From assembly GCF_020991125.1 (NCBI RefSeq), contig NZ_CP087715.1:3215001-3279000 (forward strand): a stretch of 64,000 nt of DNA, in the 5' to 3' direction. Source of the stretch: Microbulbifer celer (lineage in GTDB: Bacteria > Pseudomonadota > Gammaproteobacteria > Pseudomonadales > Cellvibrionaceae). Shown here piece after piece: positions 48,201-60,164 of the stretch; positions within the stretch are counted from its first letter, which is position 1; each line of letters starts with the position of its first letter. Under the pieces are notes generated by a model. It did not search any database and had not been told where the DNA came from. It was given only the letters and a program-made list of their open reading frames with translations. The translations under genes and the position numbers were made by a program.

Positions 48201-48635
48201 CTAGTGAAAACAGCGATCTTGCACGGTCGCATCATTCCCCTCTGTGTTCGTTCCCCTGTTCGCTATTTGATCGACAGAGGCTACGCACAATAATCGTCGG
48301 TTTACCCAGTGCGCGGACACCAGTAAGCCGGCGCCAACTGTGCTGGCCAGCAGCTCCCAATGCCCTTCCAGCCCCAACACCAGTGCAAGTATCAATATCA
48401 CCACTCCGGCAAAACCGGAAGTCATCACCGCCGGACGACGATGTTGGCGGCAGGCGATGGGGAAGCTGCTCAACGCCAACAGCAATACGGGCACCAGCAA
48501 TGCCAGGTGGATCCACTCATTCTCCAGCGCCGCTCCCAGCATACCCAGGCCACCGAAAGCCAGCACCAGTGGCGTGGCCAGACAGTGCACCAGGCACAGG
48601 CCGGAAACCAGCATCCCCAAGGTATCTTTTTTCAT
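48201..48635 (-). CDS. MerC domain membrane protein
   Basis: A 144 aa inner-membrane protein with four hydrophobic helices. The CLVHCLATPLV motif in the first helix is the metal-binding Cys pair of the MerC family. MerC transports mercury in mer operons, but no mer genes are near. Its position next to zur and opposite zigA suggests a role with zinc. The start at 48635 is chosen for GGAG upstream; two earlier in-frame starts are less good. Confidence 0.82.
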   Translation of the reverse strand: MKKDTLGMLVSGLCLVHCLATPLVLAFGGLGMLGAALENEWIHLALLVPVLLLALSSFPIACRQHRRPAVMTSGFAGVVILILALVLGLEGHWELLASTVGAGLLVSAHWVNRRLLCVASVDQIANRGTNTEGNDATVQDRCFH

Positions 48636-48723
48636 CAGTACTCCCATTCGGTTTCGATTGCGCAACGGGCTCCCGTTGGCACACCGGTGAATCTCATGAT
48701 TGCATCGCTGTCGATTATCCTAT

Positions 48724-48742
48724 TATGATACAGTGCATCATA
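48724..48742. promoter_or_regulatory. Candidate Zur operator
   Basis: TATGATACAGTGCATCATA is a 19-bp palindrome with only two mismatched positions per half. It lies between the divergent MerC-type gene and zigA, about 60 bp before the zigA ATG. It does not match the E. coli Zur box closely, but its place and AT-rich dyad are those expected of a Zur or Fur-type site. Confidence 0.55.
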
Positions 48743-48801
48743 TCAAGTTGATTCGCCAGCTCGATTCATGGGTAAACAAATCGACACATAAGGAGCCCCC
48801 G

Positions 48802-49995
48802 ATGCCAGAGCGCTTACCCGTCACTGTGCTTTCCGGTTTTCTCGGCGCCGGCAAGACCACCCTGCTGAACCAGATTCTCCACAACCGCGCCGATCTACGC
48901 GTCGCGGTGATCGTCAACGATATGAGTGAAGTCAATATCGATGCGGGGCTGGTACACAATGAAATTCACTTGAACCGTACCGAAGAAAAGCTGGTAGAGA
49001 TGAGCAACGGCTGCATCTGCTGCACGCTGCGGGAAGACCTGCTGGTGGAAGTTGCGCGTCTGGCAGAGGAAGGCCGCTTCGACTGTCTGGTGATCGAATC
49101 CACCGGGATTTCCGAACCGCTGCCGGTGGCAGAAACCTTTACCTTTGCCGACGAGGATGGTCGGAGCCTGTCAGAACTCGCCAGGCTCGACACTATGGTC
49201 ACGGTCGTCGACGGTGTGAATTTCCTGCAGGATTACCGTCAGGCGCTGTCCCTGAATGAAACCGGGGAATCCCTGGGTGAGGAAGATGAACGCACCGTGG
49301 CAGATCTGCTGGTGGACCAGGTCGAGTTCTGCGATATCTTGCTGATCAGCAAGGCTGACCTGATCGACCGGGTGCAACTGGCCGAGCTGAAAGCGGTATT
49401 GCGCAGCCTCAATACCCGTGCGGAAATCGCACCCATGGTGAAAGGCAATATCCCTATCGACAAAGTACTGAATACGGGCAAGTTCGACTTCGAACAGGCA
49501 GAGCGGGCCCCCGGCTGGCTGCAGGAAATGCGCGGCGAGCATGTGCCGGAAAGCGAGGAGTACGGTATCAACAGTTTCACTTACCGCGCGCGCCGCCCGT
49601 TCCACCCACAACGACTGTTCGAGTTTTTCGACGATCCCTACCTGAGCGGAAAACTGCTGCGCTCCAAGGGCTTTTTCTGGCTCGCCAGCCGCCCGGAATA
49701 TGCCGGAGCCTGGAGCCAGGCAGGCGGCATTGCCCAGCACGGTGCTGCGGGTTATTTCTGGAGTGCGGTGCCGCGGGACCAGTGGCCGGAAAATACCGAG
49801 CAACAACAATACATTCTCGACCACTGGCAAGAGCCGTTTGGGGATCGACGCCAGGAGTTGGTATTCATCGGCCAGCACCTGGCGCCGGAGTGGCTGCGGA
49901 CTCAGCTTGATGCCTGCCTGCTGAACGATGACGAAATGGACGCAGGAGAAATGGTCTGGCGAACTTTGCCAGACCCTTTTCCCTGCTGGGTTTAG
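48802..49995 (+). CDS. zigA: Zinc metallochaperone GTPase ZigA
   Basis: A 397 aa G3E-family GTPase. The P-loop is [12 protein letters not shown], the metal motif is [12 protein letters not shown] (CxCC), [13 protein letters not shown] is the Walker B side and SKADL gives guanine specificity. A CobW C-terminal domain with [18 protein letters not shown] completes it. This is the longer, ZigA/YciC-like type that moves zinc to client enzymes when zinc is low. AAGGAG precedes the ATG. It faces the candidate Zur operator and is divergent from the MerC-zur-CobW operon. Confidence 0.9.
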   Translation: MPERLPVTVLSGFLGAGKTTLLNQILHNRADLRVAVIVNDMSEVNIDAGLVHNEIHLNRTEEKLVEMSNGCICCTLREDLLVEVARLAEEGRFDCLVIESTGISEPLPVAETFTFADEDGRSLSELARLDTMVTVVDGVNFLQDYRQALSLNETGESLGEEDERTVADLLVDQVEFCDILLISKADLIDRVQLAELKAVLRSLNTRAEIAPMVKGNIPIDKVLNTGKFDFEQAERAPGWLQEMRGEHVPESEEYGINSFTYRARRPFHPQRLFEFFDDPYLSGKLLRSKGFFWLASRPEYAGAWSQAGGIAQHGAAGYFWSAVPRDQWPENTEQQQYILDHWQEPFGDRRQELVFIGQHLAPEWLRTQLDACLLNDDEMDAGEMVWRTLPDPFPCWV

Positions 49996-50119
49996 ATGTT
50001 TTCTTTAATCTGGAGAATGACAACAAACGTGGACCCGGGTCGATTGAAGTGGCGGCTGTCAGCGGGGCTCGCGCGGGACGAGGAAACCCGCCACCTTCCA
50101 TGCCGCCCCCCCGCACCAT

Positions 50120-50998
50120 TTACTGCCCAATAGATGCGCCAAGATAGTCCAGCAACATACTCACCTTGGGGGACAGATGGCGGTTGTGGGGGTAGACACC
50201 CCAGATGCCGTCATCCTCTTCCCGGTAGTGCGCCAGCAGAGAAACCAGTCGCCCAGCCTGCAGGTCCTCGTCCACGTAATAATCCGGCAATTGCACAATG
50301 CCGATCCCCTTCAGTGCCGCATCCACCAGCGCGCGTCCGCTGTTGCAGCGGATACTGCCACTGACGCGGATGTTCCGTGCGCGCCCCTGCTCGCGGAAGC
50401 GCCAGTAATCCAGGGTACCCTGCAGGCAATTGTGCTGCGCCAGCTCCGACAGGCTGTGGGGCTCGCCGTGGGAAGACAGGTATTGCGGGGCCGCGCAGAC
50501 ATACAGGGTGCGCGTCCCCAACCTGCGCGCCATCATGCTGGAATCGCTGAGCCTGCCCAGGCGGATGGCGAGGTCGTAGCCCTCCGCGACCAGATCCAGC
50601 TTCTGATTAGTGAGTTCCATCTCCACCTGCAGTTCCGGATAGCGCAGCGCAAAATCATTTATCAGCGGTGCCAGTGTGGTCTCACCGTAGGTAACCGGGG
50701 CCGTCAGCCGCAACCGGCCCCGGGGCACCTGTTGCAGGTCGGTCACCGCACGCTCCGCTTCCGCCAGCCCGTCCAGTACCTGGCGGCAGTGCTGGTAGTA
50801 GATCTGCCCCACTTCCGTCACCGACACCTTGCGGGTGGTACGGTAGAGCAGCTTGGTGGAAAGCCGCCTCTCCAGCGCACTCACCTGGCGACTGACCTGG
50901 GCGGTGGAGATCCCCAGTTTGCGCGCCGCACCGGTAAAGCTGCCGGACTCGGCCACGGCCGCAAACTCGCTCACGCCTTCCCAGTTACCTACACTCAC
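50120..50998 (-). CDS. LysR family transcriptional regulator
   Basis: A LysR regulator of about 292 aa, with N-terminal HTH (FTGAARKLGISTAQVSRQVS) and a C-terminal ligand domain (RLRLTAPVTYGETTLAPLIN onward). The start is taken as GTG 50998; TTG 51016 is the alternative. It is divergent from adhC and separated by an AT-rich region with a clear dyad. The inferred target is the adhC-fghA operon. In related bacteria such LysR proteins activate glutathione-dependent formaldehyde oxidation. Confidence 0.92.
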   Translation of the reverse strand: MSVGNWEGVSEFAAVAESGSFTGAARKLGISTAQVSRQVSALERRLSTKLLYRTTRKVSVTEVGQIYYQHCRQVLDGLAEAERAVTDLQQVPRGRLRLTAPVTYGETTLAPLINDFALRYPELQVEMELTNQKLDLVAEGYDLAIRLGRLSDSSMMARRLGTRTLYVCAAPQYLSSHGEPHSLSELAQHNCLQGTLDYWRFREQGRARNIRVSGSIRCNSGRALVDAALKGIGIVQLPDYYVDEDLQAGRLVSLLAHYREEDDGIWGVYPHNRHLSPKVSMLLDYLGASIGQ

Positions 50999-51031
50999 TC
51001 CCCAACCACCCCGCAAATGCTGATTGTTACA

Positions 51032-52271
<1,240 letters not shown>

Positions 52272-52283
52272 TCGGAGCCTGTA

Positions 52284-53123
52284 ATGACCATTGAAAACCT
52301 GAGCAGTAACAAAAGCTTCGGCGGCTGGCACAAGCAGTACCGCCACCGCTCCGAAGTCCTCAACTGCGATATGCGCTTCGCCATCTACCTGCCGCCTCAG
52401 GCGGCGGGTGGCGAGCAGGTGCCGGTACTTTACTGGCTGTCCGGCCTCACCTGCACTGACGAGAATTTCATGCAGAAAGCTGGTGCCCAGCAGGTTGCCG
52501 CCGAACTCGGTATCGCCATTGTGGCTCCGGATACCAGCCCGCGCGGTGACGCAGTGGCCGACGTTGAGGGCTACGACCTGGGCCAGGGGGCGGGCTTCTA
52601 CGTCAACGCGACGCAGGATCCCTGGAGCCGCCACTACCACATGTACGACTATGTGCTCGAAGAGCTTCCGGCGCTGGTGGAAGCGCTGTTTCCGGTCAGC
52701 GACAAACGCGCGATCAGCGGCCACTCCATGGGTGGTCACGGCGCGCTGGTACTGGCACTGCGCAACCCCGAGCGGTTCCAGTCGGTATCCGCGTTCAGCC
52801 CGATTGCCAACCCGGTAAACTGCCCCTGGGGGCAGAAGGCCTTCACCGCCTACCTGGGCGAAAACGGTGCAGACTGGGCCGAGTACGATGCGAGCCTGCT
52901 GATGCGTCACACCACCGGCAAGCTGCCGGCGCTCGTCGATCAGGGCGAGGCGGACAACTTCCTCGCCGAGCAACTGAAACCGGAGGCGCTGGCCGCGGCG
53001 GCCGCGGCCAGCGACTATCCGCTACAGCTGCGACGCCATGAGGGGTACGACCACAGTTATTACTTCATCGCCAGTTTTATTGGTGAGCATCTGCGTTTTC
53101 ACGCGGAGCATCTGGGGCTTTAA
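52284..53123 (+). CDS. fghA: S-formylglutathione hydrolase
   Basis: An alpha/beta hydrolase of 279 aa that releases formate from S-formylglutathione, the second step after AdhC. The nucleophile is S148 in [11 protein letters not shown]. The C-terminal [11 protein letters not shown] supplies the catalytic His. The N-terminal [20 protein letters not shown] is typical of FghA. It is in one operon with adhC and ends at a strong bidirectional terminator. Confidence 0.96.
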   Translation: MTIENLSSNKSFGGWHKQYRHRSEVLNCDMRFAIYLPPQAAGGEQVPVLYWLSGLTCTDENFMQKAGAQQVAAELGIAIVAPDTSPRGDAVADVEGYDLGQGAGFYVNATQDPWSRHYHMYDYVLEELPALVEALFPVSDKRAISGHSMGGHGALVLALRNPERFQSVSAFSPIANPVNCPWGQKAFTAYLGENGADWAEYDASLLMRHTTGKLPALVDQGEADNFLAEQLKPEALAAAAAASDYPLQLRRHEGYDHSYYFIASFIGEHLRFHAEHLGL

Positions 53124-53130
53124 TCAGCGA

Positions 53131-53162
53131 TAAAAAAACCGGGAATTTTCCCGGTTTTTTTA
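53131..53162. terminator. Bidirectional terminator between fghA and trpC
   Basis: AAAAAAACCGGGAA pairs with TTCCCGGTTTTTTT around a short loop, with runs of A on the left and T on the right. It serves both the fghA transcript on the plus strand and the trp transcript on the minus strand. Confidence 0.92.
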
Positions 53163-53190
53163 TCTCTCGGCAGTGCATCCACCATTCCTG

Positions 53191-53985
53191 TCAGTTAAAC
53201 AGTTCCATCAGGCGCCGTCCCGGCTCGGGCTCGCGCATAAATGCCTCGCCCACCAGAAAGGCATCGACATTGTGGCCGCGCATGGCCGCGATATCGTCAG
53301 TGGTGTGGATACCGCTTTCGGTCACCACAATGCGGTCGTCCGGAATCAGGTCCAGCAGTTTGAACGTGGTTTCCAGCTGCACTTCAAAGGTATGCAGGTT
53401 CCGGTTGTTGATACCAATCAAACGATTGGGCAGCTTCAAAGCGCGCTCCAGCTCTTCGCGATCATGCACTTCCACCAGCACGTCCAGGCCCAGCTCCTGG
53501 GCCAGATCGTTGAGGCTGGTGAGCTGCTGGTCGTCCAGACACGCGGCGATCAGCAGAATGCAGTCGGCACCAATGGCGCGCGCCTCATACACCTGATAGG
53601 GATCGACAATAAAGTCCTTGCGGATCACCGGCAGGCGCACCGCATCGCGGGCCTGTTGCAGATACTCGTCGGCACCCTGGAAGTAATCCACATCGGTCAG
53701 CACCGACAGGCAGGCAGCACCGCCCTTTTCATAGCTGGTGGCGATTTCCGCGGGAATAAAATCCTCGCGAATCACGCCTTTGCTCGGCGAGGCCTTTTTG
53801 ATCTCCGCAATCACCGCCGCTTCGCCGGCAGCGATTTTATTTTCCATCGCCTGCACAAAACCGCGACAGGGCGGCTGCTTGAGCGCGCGCCGTTGAATCT
53901 CGTCCAGCGACACCGTCTGCTTGCGCTCGGCCACCTCTTCCCATTTGCGCTCGACGATGGTTTTCAGAATCGTTGGCGTATTCAT
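53191..53985 (-). CDS. trpC: Indole-3-glycerol phosphate synthase
   Basis: TrpC makes indole-3-glycerol phosphate in tryptophan synthesis. The 264 aa TIM barrel starts [20 protein letters not shown] and shows [41 protein letters not shown] and [10 protein letters not shown]. It is the monofunctional form without TrpF. It starts 4 bp after the trpD stop, so the two are coupled. Confidence 0.97.
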   Translation of the reverse strand: MNTPTILKTIVERKWEEVAERKQTVSLDEIQRRALKQPPCRGFVQAMENKIAAGEAAVIAEIKKASPSKGVIREDFIPAEIATSYEKGGAACLSVLTDVDYFQGADEYLQQARDAVRLPVIRKDFIVDPYQVYEARAIGADCILLIAACLDDQQLTSLNDLAQELGLDVLVEVHDREELERALKLPNRLIGINNRNLHTFEVQLETTFKLLDLIPDDRIVVTESGIHTTDDIAAMRGHNVDAFLVGEAFMREPEPGRRLMELFN

Positions 53986-53989
53986 GACT

Positions 53990-55024
53990 TCACTCTCTGA
54001 AGGCGCTGGTAAAAGCGGCCAGCTCGTTAATCTTTTCTCCGGCGAGGCCGCTGTAGATGGCGTCCTGCGCCATGCTCACACCCTCGACCTGGCTCGCGGC
54101 GACCCCACTCACGTAGATGGCCATGCCGGCATTCATGGCGATGATATCAGCTGCCTTGTTGCCGGCGTCCGTCTCGCGCTTGCCCAGGGCATCGCGGATC
54201 AGGTTGAGGGACGCTTCAGAGCCCTCCACACACAGGCCGTCCAGGGTCTGGCGCTCGATGCCGAAATCTTCCGGGCTGATGGTGACTTTTTTCAGCTCAC
54301 CGTTTTTCAGCTCCCAGCCGCGCGTCTCCGCCGCAATACTGATCTCATCCAGACCATCATCACTGTGCAGTACCAGTACATGCTCAGAGCCCAGCTGCTG
54401 TAATACTTCCGCCAGCATGCGGGTATAGTGCGGGTCATAAACCCCGATCACCTGACGCTTCACACCCGCGGGATTGGTCAGTGGCCCCAGCAGGTTAAAG
54501 ATGGTGCGCAGCCCCAGGGACTTGCGCGCGCCGATCGCGTGGCGCATGGCGCTGTGATAGCTGGGCGCAAACATAAAGCCCACCCCCACGCCATCGATAC
54601 AACGGCCCACCTGCTCTGGTGTCAGCGGCAGATAAATACCGGCTTTCTCGAGCAGATCCGCAGCACCGGAAGACGACGAAACCGAACGGTTGCCGTGCTT
54701 GGCAACCCGCGCGCCGGCTGCGGCGGCGACAAAACTCGATGCACTGGACACATTAAACAGGTTGGCGCCATCACCACCGGTACCGACGATATCCACCGCA
54801 TTGGTGAGATCGATTTCCACCTTGGTGGCCAGTTCCCGCATCACCTCCACAGCACCGGTGATCTCCTCAACGGACTCCCCCGCCATGCGCAGGGCAACCA
54901 GCAATGCACCGATCTGCGCATCGTCCGCCTCTCCCTGCATCACCTGGCTCATGGCCCCGCGCATTTCTTCGCGGGTGAGATGATCCCCGTCCACCAGTTT
55001 GGCGATCGCCTGCTGGATATTCAT
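53990..55024 (-). CDS. trpD: Anthranilate phosphoribosyltransferase
   Basis: TrpD transfers phosphoribose to anthranilate. From ATG 55024 it has 344 aa, the usual length. Motifs are [16 protein letters not shown] (PRPP loop), [18 protein letters not shown] and [13 protein letters not shown]. An in-frame extension upstream of 20 codons runs toward palindromic element 8 and is not used. It is followed by trpC and preceded by trpG, with element 8 in the 214 bp between. Confidence 0.97.
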   Translation of the reverse strand: MNIQQAIAKLVDGDHLTREEMRGAMSQVMQGEADDAQIGALLVALRMAGESVEEITGAVEVMRELATKVEIDLTNAVDIVGTGGDGANLFNVSSASSFVAAAAGARVAKHGNRSVSSSSGAADLLEKAGIYLPLTPEQVGRCIDGVGVGFMFAPSYHSAMRHAIGARKSLGLRTIFNLLGPLTNPAGVKRQVIGVYDPHYTRMLAEVLQQLGSEHVLVLHSDDGLDEISIAAETRGWELKNGELKKVTISPEDFGIERQTLDGLCVEGSEASLNLIRDALGKRETDAGNKAADIIAMNAGMAIYVSGVAASQVEGVSMAQDAIYSGLAGEKINELAAFTSAFRE

Positions 55025-55090
55025 TGTTCTGTCCCCTTCCCTAAGTATTTGCACCCGGGGGTTCGCAAGCTCACCGATGCTCAACGCGAA

Positions 55091-55202
55091 GGCGCTGATG
55101 CCGGGATCCGTTTGCGAGACCTTCTAAAACAGGGACGTTTTAGAAGAGCCCCCATGGATGGGTTCACGGCGTGTCTCGCAAACGGATACCGGTAGCAGCG
55201 CC
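55091..55202 (-). repeat. Palindromic intergenic element 8 (between trpG and trpD)
   Basis: The arms 55091-55120 and 55173-55202 pair at 27 of 30 positions. The inside, 55121-55172, is identical over 52 nt to that of element 3 at 28 kb, including the CTTCTAAAAC stem and the AGGGAC loop. The arms differ from element 3 in the middle, where both sides have changed together. It lies inside the trp cluster. Confidence 0.9.
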
Positions 55203-55238
55203 GCCACCGGACCAACTACGAAGCACCAACCAACCCCC

Positions 55239-55817
55239 TCAAGATTCCAAAAAGTTCTTCAACATATCGTGCCCGTGCTGCGTCAGAATCGACTCGGGAT
55301 GAAACTGCACCCCCTCCACCGGCAGTTCGCGGTGACGCAACCCCATAATCTCATCGATCTCACCACTCTCGGTCTCTGTCCAGGCAGTGACCTCCAGACA
55401 ATCCGGCAGACTGCCCTTCTCCACCACCAGCGAATGATAGCGGGTCGCCTCAAACGGATTGGATAACCCGCTAAACACCCCGAGGTTGTTGTGAATGATC
55501 GGCGACGTCTTGCCGTGCATCACCTCGCCGGCGCGCACCACACGGCCACCGAACACCTGCCCGATACTCTGGTGCCCCAGGCAGATTCCCAGGATCGGTA
55601 CTCGTCCCGCGTAGGTACGAATAGTATCCATGGAAATGCCCGCCTCATTCGGGGTGCACGGGCCAGGGGAAATCACGATCTTCTCCGGATTCAGCTTATC
55701 GATATCCGCAACGGATATTTCATCGTTGCGCTTCACCACCACGTCCGCACCCAGCTCGGCGAGATACTGCACGATATTCCAGGTGAAGGAATCGTAGTTG
55801 TCGATCATCAGGATCAT
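55239..55817 (-). CDS. trpG: Anthranilate synthase component II (glutamine amidotransferase)
   Basis: TrpG supplies ammonia to TrpE. The 192 aa class I amidotransferase has the nucleophile in [16 protein letters not shown] and the catalytic HPES ([13 protein letters not shown]). The start overlaps the stop of the upstream ion channel gene by 4 nt (ATGA), so translation is coupled to a gene not related to tryptophan. Palindromic element 8 follows before trpD. Confidence 0.97.
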   Translation of the reverse strand: MILMIDNYDSFTWNIVQYLAELGADVVVKRNDEISVADIDKLNPEKIVISPGPCTPNEAGISMDTIRTYAGRVPILGICLGHQSIGQVFGGRVVRAGEVMHGKTSPIIHNNLGVFSGLSNPFEATRYHSLVVEKGSLPDCLEVTAWTETESGEIDEIMGLRHRELPVEGVQFHPESILTQHGHDMLKNFLES

Positions 55818-56671
55818 GATTCAGTTCCCTTTTCATTGCCCATCTCGTCTCCCAGCCGCTTCTGCAAACGTGCCAGAGAGGCCTGGGTAGCGCGCAGTTC
55901 GCGCAGAATTTCGGTCTGGCTCGGCGGCATGGCGAGCTCATCGAGGCGGCGCAGCTTGGCCTCTTCCAGGTTGTTCAGTACCACCCCGATAAACAGGTTG
56001 ATCATCACAAACGCCCCCATCACCACAAAGCTCAGGAAATAAATCCAGGCATAAGGCATGGTCTCCATCGCCGTGTACATGATGTCCGTCCAGTCCTCGA
56101 ACGTGACGATGCGGAACAGGCTCAACAATGCGATAGGCAGTGTGCGCCAGTGGGTGGGGTCGATTTCGTGGAACAGGAAATAACCGGCCACCCCGTATAT
56201 GTAAAAAATGATCCCCATCAGCAGGCTGATATGGAACATGCTCGGCAGGCTGCGCAGCAGCGTATCCACCAGCAGGCGCAACTCCGGGAACGCCGACACC
56301 AGTCGCAGTACCCGCAACACCCGCACCAGCCGCGCCAGGGTTGCCAGCGGCCCCGCCGCCGGAACCAGGCTCAGCACGATGATGCTGAAGTCGAAGCAGT
56401 TCCAGCCACTGGCAAAGTAGCGCCAGGGCCGGTTGCCCTGGGCCGTGATCTTGATCGCCGCCTCCACCATGAACGCAATCAGGATCAGCTGATTGATTCC
56501 CATCAGCAGCCCGTTATAGCGTTCCAGCACCCAGGTGGAGGTTTCCAGCCCTACCACCACACCGTTGATCGCAATCAGTGCGATGATGATCTGATTGAAC
56601 AGAGGCGCCTCGACAATACGGCGGCACTGTTGGGACAAACTACGCTTCTGTGGTACTGAAATTTCACTCAT
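55814..56671 (-). CDS. Voltage-gated cation channel, bacterial Nav-like
   Basis: A 285 aa six-helix ion channel of the single-domain type that acts as a tetramer. S4 has regularly spaced arginines at R114, R117, R120 and R123 ([12 protein letters not shown]). The pore filter reads T190-F-E-D-W-T-D, compared with TLESW in known bacterial sodium channels. The C-terminus (about 245-285) is a charged helix, probably the tetramer coiled coil. The start is at 56671 (GGAAG upstream); a longer frame would overlap the trpE stop. It lies between trpE and trpG. Confidence 0.88.
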   Translation of the reverse strand: MSEISVPQKRSLSQQCRRIVEAPLFNQIIIALIAINGVVVGLETSTWVLERYNGLLMGINQLILIAFMVEAAIKITAQGNRPWRYFASGWNCFDFSIIVLSLVPAAGPLATLARLVRVLRVLRLVSAFPELRLLVDTLLRSLPSMFHISLLMGIIFYIYGVAGYFLFHEIDPTHWRTLPIALLSLFRIVTFEDWTDIMYTAMETMPYAWIYFLSFVVMGAFVMINLFIGVVLNNLEEAKLRRLDELAMPPSQTEILRELRATQASLARLQKRLGDEMGNEKGTES

Positions 56672-56705
56672 CGGTATTACTTCTTCCAATGGCACTGGGT
56701 AAAGG

Positions 56706-58187
56706 TTATTGGCCTGTTGCAATGGCCACGGCGCGGAACAGTGCCCGCGCTTTGTTCATGGTTTCATCCCATTCCGACTGCGGGTCGGAGTCCGCGACCA
56801 GGCCGGCACCGGCCTGCACATAAACTTTCTCATCCTTGATCACCGCGGTGCGGATCGCGATCGCGGTATCCATATTGCCGTTCCAGGCCAGGTAGCCCAC
56901 GGCGCCACCGTAGACCCCGCGCTTTTCCGGTTCCAGCTCGTCGATGATTTCCATTGCGCGAATCTTCGGCGCCCCAGACAAAGTGCCCGCCGGATGCGCC
57001 GCGCGCAGAGCGTCGATACCGGTGAACTCCGGTTTGATCCGGCCGGTGACATTGGACACGATGTGCATCACGTGGGAATAGCGCTCTACCACCATCTTTT
57101 CCGTGACCTGCACGGACCCGGTCTGGGCCACGCGGCCCACGTCGTTGCGGCCGAGGTCGATCAGCATCAGGTGCTCGGCGATCTCCTTCGGGTCCGCCAA
57201 CAGATCCTGCTCCAGCTCGCGATCCTGTTCCTCGGTGGCGCCGCGGTGGCGGGTACCGGCAATCGGGCGCACGGTCATATCACCGTCTTCCAGATGCACC
57301 AGAATCTCCGGGCTGGAGCCCACCACCTGGTGATCACCGAGATCCAGGAAATACATATATGGGGATGGGTTGAGGCTGCGCAACGCGCGGTACAGGTTCA
57401 AAGGCGGTGCGGAGAACGGAGCTGATAAACGCTGCGATGGCACCACCTGCATGACATCGCCGGCGAGGATGTATTCCTTCACCTTGTGCACGCCCTGCTT
57501 GAAGGCTTCTTCACCGAAGTGGGAGGTAAAGTGTTCCTCGGCGGTGTGATCGCCGTCGATCCCCAGTGGATCGACCGCGGCCAGCGGTTGTGCCAGCTGG
57601 CCCACCAGCTCGTCCAGGCGACGCTGGGCCGCTGCATAAGCATTTTCATCCGCCGGGTCCGCGTGCACGATAAAGATCACCGCGCCGGCCAGATTGTCGA
57701 ACACCACCACTTCATCACTGACCATCAGCAAGATGTCGGGGTTGCCGATATTATCCGGCGGGCAGCTGTGGGCCAGCTTGGGCTCGATATAGCGCACCAC
57801 ATCGTAGCCGAAGTAGCCCACCAGGCCACCGTTGAAACGGGGCAGGCCTTCCAGTTCCGGCACCTTGTAGCGGCCCTGAAATTCCTCCACGAACGCCAGT
57901 GGATCTTCCACCTGACGCTGTTCCACCACCTTGCCATCGCGCTCGATGGTCACCTCGTGCTCCCGCGCCCGCAATACCGTGCGCGCCGGCAGGCCGATAA
58001 TGGAATAGCGCCCCCACTTCTCGCCCCCCTGAACCGACTCAAACAGGTAGCTGTAGCGGCCACCGTCGCGGGCGGCGAGCTTCATGTAGGTGGTCAGCGG
58101 GGTCTCAATATCCGCGAGTACGCGGCGTACCAGGGGTATGCGGTTGTATCCTGCAGACGCAAGCTGGGTGTATTCACTGGGGGTCAT
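56706..58187 (-). CDS. trpE: Anthranilate synthase component I
   Basis: TrpE makes anthranilate from chorismate using ammonia from TrpG. From ATG 58187 (GGAG 5 nt upstream) it has 493 aa. The feedback region near the N-terminus shows [20 protein letters not shown]. The catalytic part shows [43 protein letters not shown] and the late [15 protein letters not shown]. The ion channel gene starts 34 bp downstream, before trpG. Confidence 0.97.
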   Translation of the reverse strand: MTPSEYTQLASAGYNRIPLVRRVLADIETPLTTYMKLAARDGGRYSYLFESVQGGEKWGRYSIIGLPARTVLRAREHEVTIERDGKVVEQRQVEDPLAFVEEFQGRYKVPELEGLPRFNGGLVGYFGYDVVRYIEPKLAHSCPPDNIGNPDILLMVSDEVVVFDNLAGAVIFIVHADPADENAYAAAQRRLDELVGQLAQPLAAVDPLGIDGDHTAEEHFTSHFGEEAFKQGVHKVKEYILAGDVMQVVPSQRLSAPFSAPPLNLYRALRSLNPSPYMYFLDLGDHQVVGSSPEILVHLEDGDMTVRPIAGTRHRGATEEQDRELEQDLLADPKEIAEHLMLIDLGRNDVGRVAQTGSVQVTEKMVVERYSHVMHIVSNVTGRIKPEFTGIDALRAAHPAGTLSGAPKIRAMEIIDELEPEKRGVYGGAVGYLAWNGNMDTAIAIRTAVIKDEKVYVQAGAGLVADSDPQSEWDETMNKARALFRAVAIATGQ

Positions 58188-58532
58188 GGCGACTCCGTGT
58201 CTGTGCAATATCGTCGAAATGCTTTGTTCTGTTTCGGGCAGATTCGGCCACCTTCTGGTGGTATCAGTGGAATCCTACCCGCGGGAAAGGCGCCCGTGTG
58301 ACCGGGAATGGCCATCAGGCTCTAGCGGATCAGTGGCGCCATCGCCAGCTGTTGATGTGGTGGGCAGTGCAGTGCAATTTCAGAATCTCGCAAATTCGCA
58401 GAGTCGACGAAAGGTCGAGTTGCTTCCCTGTATTCCGGCGAGCAAGTGTACAAATCAATTCTCGGACGGGCAAGTGCCTGTCCCCGGTGTCGCCAGCGGT
58501 GCGATCTGCTGCAGTTCACACGCAGCACAGAC
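58188..58532. other. Upstream region of trpE, no leader peptide seen
   Basis: About 345 bp between trpE and the gcvH terminator. I see no gene. A minus-strand leader peptide with neighbouring Trp codons, as needed for classical attenuation, is not found. CCACCTTCTGGTGG (58250-58263) is a small dyad that could be an operator for trpE. Confidence 0.45.
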
Positions 58533-58559
58533 AAAAACGCCGGACAACAGGGCCCGGCG
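58533..58559 (-). terminator. Intrinsic terminator after gcvH
   Basis: Read on the minus strand, CGCCGG pairs with CCGGCG and is followed by five T residues. It lies about 30 bp after the gcvH stop and would end the gcvT-gcvH transcript. Confidence 0.8.
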
Positions 58560-58587
58560 CTTCGATCGTGCTGGCAAAAGGACCGAA

Positions 58588-58977
58588 TCAGTCCTCTTCG
58601 GCCTCAGCACGGTAGGCATCGGCGTCCAGCAACTTGTCCAGCTCGCTCTCGTCACTGGGCTTCACACGGAAGAACCAGCCGTCGTCGTAGGGGCTGGAGT
58701 TCACGGTTTCCGGCTCGTCTTCCAGGGCCTCGTTCACCGCAACCACCTCACCGGAGATCGGTGCGTAGATGTCGCTGGCGGCCTTCACGGACTCCACCAC
58801 ACCCGCTTCGTCGCCGGCAGACAGGGTGGTACCCACTTCCGGTGTTTCTACGAAAACCACATCGCCCAGCGCATCCTGTGCGTGGTCGCTGATGCCAATG
58901 GTCACGGTGCCGTCGTCTTCCAGGCGCGCCCATTCATGGCTGGATGCGTATTTCAGTTCGCTGCGAATCTCGCTCAT
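58588..58977 (-). CDS. gcvH: Glycine cleavage system H protein
   Basis: GcvH is the lipoyl carrier of the glycine cleavage complex. It has 129 aa, with the lipoylated K65 in [31 protein letters not shown] at the N-terminus and the acidic C-terminal helix are typical. GAGGG lies 7 nt before the ATG. It is 98 bp after gcvT on the same strand. gcvP is not in the window. Confidence 0.97.
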   Translation of the reverse strand: MSEIRSELKYASSHEWARLEDDGTVTIGISDHAQDALGDVVFVETPEVGTTLSAGDEAGVVESVKAASDIYAPISGEVVAVNEALEDEPETVNSSPYDDGWFFRVKPSDESELDKLLDADAYRAEAEED

Positions 58978-59075
58978 GGCGTATCCCTCAAAAAACAGTA
59001 TTAAACAGTATCTTCAAAAAAGTATTCAAAAACGGCATTCAAAATTCAGATCGATCATTGCCGGTGGCAGGCCGG

Positions 59076-60164
59076 TTACACCAGCGGCTTGCCGTTGCGT
59101 ACGAAACTGGGTTTTACCACCCGCACCGGTACCCGCTTGTTGCGGATTTCCACCTCTGCGGTCTCACCCACGGCCTTCGGTACCCGTGCCATGGCAATGG
59201 ACTGACCGAGGGTGGGGGAGAATGTGCCGCTGGTGATGATACCGCGGGTTTCGGTGCCGTCCACCACTACAGTCTGTCCGGCACGCAGAACGCCACGGCC
59301 GTCGAGTACCAGGCCCACCAGTTTATTCTCGACACCGGCGGCCTTGTGGGCTTCCAGCGCCTTGCGGCCGATAAAGTCGCGCTCCTCCGGCTCCCAGGTG
59401 ATGGTCCAGGCCATATTGGCCTCCAGCGGGGAGGTCTCGTCGTCCATTTCGTGGCCGTACAGATTCATGCCCGCTTCCAGGCGCAGGGTATCCCGTGCGC
59501 CCAGGCCACAGGGGGCCACACCGGCCTCCGCCAGCGCTTTCCAGAAGCCCTCGGCATCTTCGCTGGCGAGGATGATTTCCAGACCGTCTTCCCCGGTATA
59601 GCCGGTGCGGGCGACAAACCAGTCGCCGCGGGCAAAGCTGTGGAACACTTTGAGGGAGTCAATAGCGGCAATCCAGTCGATGCCCAGCACTTCCTTCACC
59701 TTATCGATGGCTTCCGGACCCTGGATGGCGACCATGGCCAGGTTCGGGCGTTCGGTGAGGGTGACGTCAAAGTCTTTTGCCTGCGCGTTCATCCACGCCA
59801 GATCCTTCTCACGGGTGGCGCAGTTGACCACCACGCGGTAACCGGGGTCCCGCAGATAGACAATCAGGTCGTCCACTACACCCCCACGCTCGTTCAGCAT
59901 GCCGGTGTAGAGCGCCTTGCCGGGTACGCCGGCGAGCTTGTTCACATCATTGGCCAGCAGCTTGCGCAGGTATTCGGTGGCGCCGTCGCCCTCGATATCC
60001 ACCACGGTCATGTGGGAAACGTCAAACATGCCCGCACCCTGGCGTACCTTGTGGTGTTCATCTACCTGTGAACCGTAGTGCAGTGGCATGTCCCAGCCAC
60101 CAAAGTCCACCATTTTGCCGCCCATGGCGACGTGGGCATCGTACAGCGCCGTTTTATTTCCCAT
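59076..60164 (-). CDS. gcvT: Glycine cleavage system T protein (aminomethyltransferase)
   Basis: GcvT transfers the methylene group from the H-protein lipoyl arm to tetrahydrofolate. The 362 aa protein shows [48 protein letters not shown] and the C-terminal [23 protein letters not shown] precedes the ATG. No glycine riboswitch fold could be drawn in the 270 bp upstream. Confidence 0.97.
   Translation of the reverse strand: MGNKTALYDAHVAMGGKMVDFGGWDMPLHYGSQVDEHHKVRQGAGMFDVSHMTVVDIEGDGATEYLRKLLANDVNKLAGVPGKALYTGMLNERGGVVDDLIVYLRDPGYRVVVNCATREKDLAWMNAQAKDFDVTLTERPNLAMVAIQGPEAIDKVKEVLGIDWIAAIDSLKVFHSFARGDWFVARTGYTGEDGLEIILASEDAEGFWKALAEAGVAPCGLGARDTLRLEAGMNLYGHEMDDETSPLEANMAWTITWEPEERDFIGRKALEAHKAAGVENKLVGLVLDGRGVLRAGQTVVVDGTETRGIITSGTFSPTLGQSIAMARVPKAVGETAEVEIRNKRVPVRVVKPSFVRNGKPLV

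Noticed and set aside
55158..55466. Short open frames starting inside the palindromic elements, such as those reading MDGFTACLA or MGSRRVSQT
   Set aside because: The conserved ATGGATGGGTTCACGGCG block happens to give a start codon and a short frame in each copy. The conservation is explained by structure, not by a peptide, since reading frames after it do not match between copies.
58188..58532. A possible trp leader peptide and attenuator ahead of trpE
   Set aside because: No short frame with neighbouring Trp codons followed by alternative hairpins is present on the minus strand.
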